From: Rodentolepis nana
Lineage: Eukaryota; Platyhelminthes; Cestoda; Cyclophyllidea; Hymenolepididae
DNA length: 14,815 nt
Assembly: GCA_900617975.1 (NCBI GenBank)
Contig: UZAE01014388.1
Span: 1-14,815, forward strand
Direction of reading: 5' to 3'
The position numbers and the translations under genes are program-made. Below, piece by piece: positions 9,329 through 14,815 of this stretch. The notes under the pieces are model-generated. The model did no database searches and was not told the origin of the DNA. It saw only the letters and a list, made by a program, of their open reading frames with translations. The first letter of the stretch is position 1. Each line of letters opens with the position of its first letter.

Positions 9329-9340
9329 GGTTAATCGAGA

Positions 9341-9673
9341 GTTCTTTTATTATTATTGTTATTTTAAATGGCAGGCTTTATGATATTTATCATATTTAGT
9401 TGACTTCGGCTTTGATAAGGGGGTGGGGGGAACATCAAAGTGGGAAAAATTCGAGAGGAGAAACAGAAAAGTGGTGCAAGGATGTAAAAAAGATAGACAG
9501 ACACAAAGGCAGAGAAAAGGTGAGGTGAGTACTGTGAAGTGGTGGAATATGACATACAGTGGGGTCAAGGTAGTTTGAAATGAGAAGTCAACTGCCAGTT
9601 TATAGACTTTTATGTCGTGTGAGTATACGCTACCCAGGGTGCACCACGTGAAGGTAAGTCTACTGCACACCCC
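9341..9673 (-). mobile_element. SINE copy 8, antisense, variant tail
   Basis: Full-length reverse-strand copy flanked by a perfect 12-bp duplication, GGTTAATCGAGA at 9329-9340 and 9674-9685. The tail differs from the other copies: on the sense strand it reads as an AAT-rich stretch (AACAATAATAATAAAAGAAC) rather than AAAT repeats. Near the tail, sequence equivalent to AGCCCT is deleted (TATCATATTTAGTTGACTTC). The head is intact with AAGGTAAGTCTAC at the antisense donor position. A G-rich run (GGGGGTGGGGGG) marks the middle. Open frames of 116 and 63 codons overlapping it are not conserved in other copies. Confidence 0.94.
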
Positions 9674-11017
9674 GGTTAATCGAGACGTAAAACCTTGTTT
9701 AAAAGGCAAAACTAATTACTTAAAAATAGGTAATAAACATGAAGAGAACAAACATGGTGTGAGAGGTTTTTCATAAATCCCAAAGTACGTAATATTGTTC
9801 ACCCTCTGTTTCTTAAAGTTTATAGAATGCGACTGAAAGTTCCAAGTGCCGTGATTATTTTATGTTGTAACATTTTGTTAGATTAACGACAAATTTTCCC
9901 AGGGAATACTTAAAATGAGGAATGCGATTTAGTAAATTTAGTCATTTAACGCTTCATGAGGCGATATTTAAGTATATATCGTTTCAAATCACAACTGGTG
10001 TTTAAATTTGGTCATTTCCGGGTCGGAAGTGCAGGCCAATAAGAAAACTAACGCATATTTATCATATTTGTACCTTATCTTGTCCACCAATTAAGTATTG
10101 TACCCGATTAAACATCAAATCCCTTTATATATCAAATAAACAGCTGTCATTATTTTTGTAAATTACTTAGTTCAATCTACACAATGTCGGATAAAGAATG
10201 CAAAATTGGTAAATGGTGTGAAAATGCGATTTCGAGCTACTGTTTAGCAAATAGCCCAATCAATGTCAAACTTGCCGATTAGAGGTCCGGTGTCAACACA
10301 CTGGGCGCTCTTTTTGTTAAATACTTCAAAATTTTCCTCCCTGATAGCCAGCCTGACCTTTCGACTTTATTTGATACCGGGGGAACCTTTTAGGAACCAA
10401 AATTTGTGTAACCAAGTAACCTAAACTTTGCCGCTTTCAGGAAACTTGTCGCTGTCATATCAATGCGTCAGCTTGCACTGCCTAATTAACCCTTTGCAGT
10501 TGTCACTTGTATTTACCTTTCAGCAAGCCCATAGTTTACGCCAATGCATCCAAGGTTGGAAGAAATAAGGTGGATGATAGCTCAGTAAGAACGCTACAGC
10601 CACTTGGATAGCTCCTTTTTTGAGAAGATAAAATTAGATGAGTGAAGAAATGTTTTTTTTAAATTAATTTGAGGGAAATCCTTCCATGGTCCATTGGCTG
10701 AAAAGTGAATCACGGCATGCACCATGTTGTAGCGAATTTGCTCAACTATTTTCCATGGTCGTTTTGGGGATAGTTTGATATGGTTTGCTTCTTTACTCAA
10801 ATTCCCATGAAAACTAATGCTGCTGGGATGGAGTGGTGAGCGACATGCCGACTAGCCACATTCAGGACACATTGTAAAAAGTCTCACAAGAAAGGACACC
10901 TCTGCAATGGGGTGTCCAATTCCCCTCACCATAGCCCTTCAGCAGATTGAAAATTTGTCATAAAAAATCATTATTATGAAGTACTCTAATATGATGTCTA
11001 TGAAAGATCCTTACCTA

Positions 11018-11027
11018 CCCCCCCCCC
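11018..11027 (+). repeat. Poly-C tract (10 C)
   Basis: An uninterrupted run of ten C residues in AT-rich surroundings, following TTACCTA. It is a probable length-variable microsatellite. Confidence 0.9.
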
Positions 11028-11364
11028 TCACACCTTCCAAGAATTTATAAGAGTAAGATCTTCCAATTTAAAGTAATTACAAATTTCGTAAAGGTATCTC
11101 TCTTATTCATGTGAATTGAAGTTAACTATAACAAACATTAGCTAGATGAAGTAGTTACTACTAATTGAACAGTCTTTGCGAGATTGGGAAGAGATATAAA
11201 TTATCGGGTTTTGAACATAAGTACACGGTGCATTGCCTTCGCATTAGATAAGAATGTGGGAAAGTCGACGCTTTCAACATTCGAATGAAGTAGAACTCCT
11301 GACAGCATTACTTCTTTTAGACTTTCATCTCATTTTTAACTACATCAGATTCGCCCTCTCATCT

Positions 11365-11377
11365 CCCCCCCCCCCCT
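11365..11377 (+). repeat. Poly-C tract (13 C)
   Basis: A run of thirteen C residues after CTCTCATCT, the longest homopolymer of G or C in the window. The pyrimidine-rich lead-in makes the C-rich strand an i-motif candidate and the other strand G-rich. It is a probable length-variable microsatellite. Confidence 0.9.
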
Positions 11378-11472
11378 TAATAAAATGTTTTTTCCTTTTC
11401 TAAAGCATCTTAGCGATTTTGGCGATTATATAAGCATATAGTAATCACACACATAATATTATTTTTTATTAA

Positions 11473-11797
11473 CGGGTGTGCGATAGACTTACCTCCACGT
11501 GGTGCACCATGGGCAACGTATACTCATACGGCAAAAAAGTCTATTAACCGGAATTTGACTTCTGACTTCAAACTACCACGACCCCCCTGGTTGTCACATT
11601 CGACCCCTTTCACAGTACTCATCTTACCCTTTTTCTCTACCTTTGTGTCTGTCTGCCTCTTTTACATCTGTGAATCGCTCTTCTGTTCCAAGCCCCTCGA
11701 CTTTCTGCTACTTTGATAAACCTTCCCTCTGTGAAGCCCGAAGTCAGCTAAATGGCTAATGATTGCTATCAAAACGCCTGCCATTTGAAATAAATAA
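11473..11797 (+). mobile_element. SINE copy 9, sense
   Basis: Full-length forward copy with a near-consensus head (CGGGTGTGCGATAGACTTAC) including intact ACTTACCT, CCACGTGG and the hairpin CGTAT-ACTC-ATACG. The flanking duplication is imperfect because it falls in a T run: ATTTTTTATTAA at 11461-11472 against ATTTTTTTATCAA at 11798-11810. The 3' end reads GCCTGCCATTTGAAATAAAT. The segment ACATTCGACCCC near 11596-11607 is among the better B-box-like versions. The long-range stem arms are mutated (AATTTGACTTC and GAAGTCAGCT). Confidence 0.92.
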
Positions 11798-11810
11798 ATT
11801 TTTTTATCAA

Positions 11811-12512
11811 ATTATAGGATTGTCATATAGCATTTATTTCTCGATTGTCTACTCGCTACAAATAGTATTTTACGACATTCTGTCTGGAGGCTAAGACTTG
11901 AATACTTACCTTAGTCACATTAAGGTCTACTACTAAATTATGGCGAGATTAATTTTCCCCACATATCTCCTTTCGCTTCCGGGAAATTATTAACAACATC
12001 AATGTATAATTCTCTTTCGATTAAGCTGACAATTAGTCTTATCAAGGGGGAAAAATTGGTCGCTCGAAAGTGAGATGCAGATGAAATAAAACCAACTTCC
12101 ATTTGGTGGTGTAGAAAATGGAACAAAACTCAACAGTAGTGAGTCACGGCTGAAATTCTGTTCTATCCCCCCCCCCCAAAAAAACTCACAGCACATCAAA
12201 GTCAGTTGGTTAAACGAGGGTTAAACGAGTTGTAAATCTATTTGGATGGTGGTTTTCGATTAGAGCTAATTCTGGTGGTGATTGTTCGGTCCTTTTATTA
12301 GAAATTAACACAGAAGTCCAAAATATTAGCAACTGATTTTTTGCGGAGACTGCTGTGTTGGTTAAGTATAGTTGGTAAGGCTAATTTTAACCAGACATTT
12401 CATAGAAATTCAAATTCATCTTTTAATTGTTTGAGATGTGTACAACAGTTATTAGTGGTCTGAGTAAGTTAGGTGGAATCGTGATGAGGCAAATTCTGCA
12501 AGCGATGTTATA
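11811..12512. other. Non-coding stretch upstream of mariner
   Basis: About 700 bp between SINE copy 9 and the mariner element. It holds an 11-C run followed by seven A residues at 12167-12184. Two overlapping short reverse-strand frames at 11938-12199 have no recognisable domain. The mariner target dinucleotide TA lies at 12511-12512. Confidence 0.55.
12167..12177 (+). repeat. Poly-C tract (11 C) followed by poly-A
   Basis: Eleven C residues directly followed by seven A residues (12178-12184). It matches the other poly-C runs in strand. Confidence 0.9.
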
Positions 12513-12538
12513 TTGGGTGGGCAACTAAGTCATTGCCG
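12513..12538 (+). repeat. mariner 5' terminal inverted repeat
   Basis: It begins TTGGGTGGGCAACTAAGTCA and continues through TTGCCG. It is the inverse of the repeat at 14185-14210 apart from two positions near the outer end (G for A, and G for T). This is the binding site for the transposase N-terminal helix-turn-helix domains. Confidence 0.96.
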
Positions 12539-12876
12539 TTTTTGTTGACAGATTCACTCTATACTTTCTTTTGTTTTGTTAACGTGGCCAGAGCATCTAA
12601 CCTATATTTTTTCTTACTGTATAGGCTTCTAGGTTAATTAGTAACAAATTTTTTTGTTTAGTTCTTTAGTTTTGTTTTTATCCCAATTTAAAAATGAAAG
12701 AACAGGACGTGCACTTCCGACACATTTTATTGTATTACTTCCAAAAAGGCAAGAACGCATCGCAAGCACAAAAGAAGTTATGTGCCGTATATGAAGATGA
12801 AGCCTTAAAAGAAAGGCAGTGTCGAAATTGGTTTGAAAGATTTCGTTCCGGTGATTTTTCACTGAAAAATTCACAA

Positions 12877-13283
12877 CGATCTGGCCGCCCAGTCGAAGTG
12901 GATGAAACCCATATCAAGGCCATTATCGATTCAATTCGTCACAGCACAACACGAGATATTGCAGAGAAGCTCAATGTGTCGCATACATGCATTGAAAAAA
13001 AAAAATTAAAAACCCTTGGTTATGTCAAGAAACTTGATTTATGGATCCCTCACCAGTTAAAGGAAATTCATTTGACGCAACGGATTAGCATCTGTGATTC
13101 GCCGCTACTGAAACGCAATGAGAATTATCCATTTCTAAAGAACCTAGTTACTGGCGACGAAAAGTGGATAGTTTATAACAATGTTACTCGCAAGAGATCA
13201 TGGGTGAAGCAAGATCAACCAGCCCAAACAGTATCAAAAGCAGAGATTCACCAAAAAAAGATTATGCTATCAGTCTGGTGGGA
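12877..13283 (+). repeat. Tandem duplication within transposase, unit 1
   Basis: These 407 bp recur at 13285-13691. I find one difference: ATT (Ile81) in TCAATTCGTCAC of unit 1 against AAT (Asn) in TCAAATCGTCAC of unit 2. Unit 1 ends at GTCTGGTGGGA and is followed by N at 13284, after which the sequence jumps back to CGATCTGGCC. A unit this long, almost identical and joined by a single N, is what two overlapping contig ends left unmerged would look like. Confidence 0.95.
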
Positions 13284-13284
13284 N

Positions 13285-13691
13285 CGATCTGGCCGCCCAG
13301 TCGAAGTGGATGAAACCCATATCAAGGCCATTATCGATTCAAATCGTCACAGCACAACACGAGATATTGCAGAGAAGCTCAATGTGTCGCATACATGCAT
13401 TGAAAAAAAAAAATTAAAAACCCTTGGTTATGTCAAGAAACTTGATTTATGGATCCCTCACCAGTTAAAGGAAATTCATTTGACGCAACGGATTAGCATC
13501 TGTGATTCGCCGCTACTGAAACGCAATGAGAATTATCCATTTCTAAAGAACCTAGTTACTGGCGACGAAAAGTGGATAGTTTATAACAATGTTACTCGCA
13601 AGAGATCATGGGTGAAGCAAGATCAACCAGCCCAAACAGTATCAAAAGCAGAGATTCACCAAAAAAAGATTATGCTATCAGTCTGGTGGGA
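13285..13691 (+). repeat. Tandem duplication within transposase, unit 2
   Basis: Second unit of the duplication, near-identical to 12877-13283. It runs without interruption into the rest of the catalytic domain (DHKGILYFELMP), so the intact transposase could be read with either unit but not both. It carries its own copy of the first catalytic Asp (residue 291 in the assembled numbering). Confidence 0.95.
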
Positions 13692-14184
13692 TCACAAAGG
13701 AATTTTGTATTTTGAACTCATGCCGCAGAACCAAACGATAAATTCAAATGTGTATGTTGAAGAACTCGAAAAACTGAAGGATGCAATTGAAGATAAGCGG
13801 CCGGCATTATCAAATCGGAAGGGTGTTGTTTTCCATCATGATAACGCAAGGCCCCACATATCTTTGGTTACTCGGCAAAAATTATTGCAACTGGGTTGGG
13901 ATGTTTTGTCACACTCACCATATACCCCTGACCTTGCGCCTTCGGATTACCATTTGTTTCGTTCCATGCAAAACTCTTGAAATGGTAAAATTTGTAACAA
14001 CGCGGATGATGTCGGATCACACCTAATTCAGTTTTTTAATAGCAAAGACCAGACATTTTACGAACGGGGAATTTTTACTCTGCCAGAACGATGGAAAAAG
14101 ATCATCGACAAGAACGGCCAATATCTAATTGAATAAAGTTATATTTTTAAACAAAAATTCCGAATTTGCCTTCTTATTTGAAAT

Positions 14185-14210
14185 CGGCAATGACTTAGTT
14201 GCCAACCTAA
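14185..14210 (-). repeat. mariner 3' terminal inverted repeat
   Basis: Read on the reverse strand it begins TTAGGTTGGCAACTAAGTCA and continues TTGCCG. It pairs with 12513-12538 at 24 of 26 positions. TA follows at 14211-14212 as the target duplication. Confidence 0.96.
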
Positions 14211-14212
14211 TA

Positions 14213-14781
14213 ATTCATTACTTTTTAATATAGAGAAACCCGTTTGTTTTATTTTCTTATAAATGCAGTGAAACATTAAAAAAATCGTGATTCTCATTAG
14301 CGATCCTCATATATCGAGCAGGATGATTAGCAAAATCCGAATTCCTCATAACTTCGGTCAAGGATACAAGTTCGATCCATTTTTTTTAACGCCTACTAGT
14401 ATAAATTATTGATCTGTGACATCAGTTGCTCTGAGTTTAAAGAGAAAAACAGGATATCTTGCATATTAACATGATTATGAAGGTATTCATGCAAGTGACT
14501 TGGCAAGATTGTGGTTTACCCAAGATTATTGAGCCAATCAATCCAATATGACTGAATGTAGTTGTGCAGGCAGCAAACTAATTGTGGTTGACCACATCAT
14601 AGCTGATCATATGGAATTGATATTGCACTTCTAGTAAAAGGTAAAACACTGCTTCGCCTTCACGCCACTTACCCGAATGAACTTGTGTAGTTACTGAGTG
14701 TTTACTTGAAAATTTGAATGGATTTAAATTCCCCTAATTATATCAATTCTGTTCGTAAATGTAACAATATTTTTTTTAAAT
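14213..14781. other. Non-coding stretch downstream of mariner
   Basis: About 570 bp of AT-rich sequence between the mariner element and the start of SINE copy 10. It includes GTTCGATCC followed by a T run near 14382-14398, which superficially resembles the end of a tRNA gene, but no T-stem pairing or upstream tRNA body is present. Nothing else was supported. Confidence 0.55.
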
Positions 14782-14815
14782 GGGGTGTGCGATAGACTTA
14801 CCTCCACGTGGTGCA
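14782..14815 (+). mobile_element. SINE copy 10, sense, cut by window edge
   Basis: The final 34 bases are a consensus head: GGGGTGTGCGATAGACTTAC followed by CTCCACGTGGTGCA, identical to the best-preserved copies over this span. The rest of the element lies beyond the window, so length and target duplication cannot be checked. The left flank is the T/A run ATTTTTTTTAAAT. Confidence 0.85.

Larger units (their letters stand above)
9686..11460. other. Non-coding stretch with poly-C tracts
   Basis: About 1.8 kb between copies 8 and 9. It contains two long C runs (annotated separately) and a 7-bp hairpin, GGACACC (10894-10900) with GGTGTCC (10911-10917), preceded by a further AGGACAC at 10864-10870. 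A 68-codon reverse-strand frame at 10594-10800 has no domain I recognise. No gene, RNA or transposon terminus was supported. Confidence 0.55.
12694..14136 (+). pseudogene. mariner transposase, in-frame stop and internal duplication
   Basis: It encodes the DD34D cut-and-paste transposase of the surrounding element. ATG at 12694 has A at -3 and is followed by the conserved start HFRHILLYYF. The N-terminal DNA-binding half (residues 1-110) includes RSGRP (63-67), an AT-hook-like linker, and a second helix-turn-helix. WIPHQL (117-122) corresponds to the mariner WVPHEL dimerisation motif. The catalytic residues are D155 in TGDEKW, D383 in HHDNARPH and D418 in APSDYHLF, with 34 residues between the last two. 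Residues 62-196 recur as 198-332 because of a 407-bp duplication, separated by an unreadable codon with N at 13284. Frame is kept only because the N makes the offset 408 bp. A TGA at 13978-13980 replaces the codon after QNS. The same frame then continues with NGK and ends LPERWKKIIDKNGQYLIE at TAA 14134-14136, which overlaps an AATAAA. Without the extra unit there are about 344 codons, the family norm. Confidence 0.95.
12513..14210 (+). mobile_element. mariner-family DNA transposon, mellifera-like
   Basis: This is a complete Tc1/mariner-superfamily element. Its terminal inverted repeats at 12513-12538 and 14185-14210 match at 24 of 26 positions, and it is flanked by the canonical TA target duplication at 12511-12512 and 14211-14212. 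The single gene between them encodes a DD34D transposase on the forward strand, with about 155 bp of leader after the left repeat. The length is 1698 bp, but 408 bp of this is an internal duplication with its N, so the underlying element is about 1290 bp, normal for mariner. From memory of the family, the N-terminal residues HFRHILLYYF and KKLCAVY resemble the mellifera-subfamily elements of bees and ants. That assignment needs a database comparison. Autonomous activity is unlikely as assembled because the transposase frame has an in-frame stop. Confidence 0.96.

Noticed and set aside
10572..10602. tRNA-like ATAGCTCAGTAAGAACGC
   Set aside because: It resembles a D-arm, but no B box or acceptor stem follows at the right distance.
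12638..12923. Reverse-strand frames within the mariner element
   Set aside because: They are antisense shadows of the transposase coding sequence.
12694..13980. A genuinely enlarged 428-residue transposase with duplicated catalytic region
   Set aside because: The duplication boundary is a single N, the units differ by one base, and removing one restores normal length. An assembly artefact is far more likely.
13781..14026. 81-codon forward frame overlapping the transposase end
   Set aside because: It lies in a different frame from the transposase. The true frame contains the conserved catalytic motifs and continues past the TGA.
14340..14400. Possible tRNA gene end: GTTCGATCC followed by a T run
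   Set aside because: The stem bases around TTCGATC do not pair and no D-arm, anticodon arm or acceptor stem is present upstream.
1..14815. CRISPR array, prophage, operon or bacterial regulatory structure
   Set aside because: No short regularly spaced repeats, no tight coding, no ribosome-binding-site-led genes. All recognised content is eukaryotic transposable elements.

Overview
The window is AT-rich eukaryotic DNA, roughly two thirds A+T by eye. It has no operon structure, no long host open reading frame and two single-N assembly marks, at 8896 and 13284. A mellifera-type mariner transposon plus dispersed short retroposons with target-site duplications point to an arthropod, most likely an insect. 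This is inference: no host gene is present to confirm it. The window reads as intergenic or intronic DNA.

The main content is one dispersed repeat family of about 300-335 bp, present in ten copies (nine essentially complete, one cut by the right edge). Together they cover about a fifth of the window. I read it as a SINE. It has a fixed 5' head beginning GGGGTGTGCGATAGACTTAC, a pyrimidine-rich middle, a 3' end reading GCCTGCCATTTGATATAAAT and a short AAAT-type tail. Seven copies have recognisable, nearly all exact flanking duplications of 11-15 bp, and two have imperfect ones. Sense copies lie at 4521, 6342, 8077, 8463, 11473 and 14782. Antisense copies end at 323, 3976, 6046 and 9673. I cannot assign the family to any named SINE. 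Its head carries an ACTTACCT motif (a perfect splice-donor sequence when read antisense) and several self-complementary segments.

The second element is a mariner transposon at 12513-14210. It has 26-bp terminal inverted repeats with two mismatches and a TA target duplication. Its DD34D transposase reading frame is interrupted by one in-frame TGA and carries a 407-bp near-perfect internal tandem copy whose junction is a single N. Removing the extra unit gives about 1290 bp and about 344 codons, the normal mariner size. The duplication is therefore probably an assembly artefact, and the underlying element is nearly intact.

Layout: SINE (1-323), non-coding (324-3668), SINE pair in opposite orientation (3681-4841), non-coding with one unassigned reverse-strand ORF (4855-5726), second opposite-orientation SINE pair (5740-6677), non-coding with a G-quadruplex candidate (6689-8061), two sense SINEs close together (8077-8777), an N-centred palindrome (8886-8909), antisense SINE (9341-9673), non-coding with poly-C tracts (9686-11460), sense SINE (11473-11797), non-coding (11811-12512), mariner (12513-14210), non-coding, and the start of another SINE at the right edge. 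I found no supportable host protein gene, tRNA, rRNA or CRISPR array.
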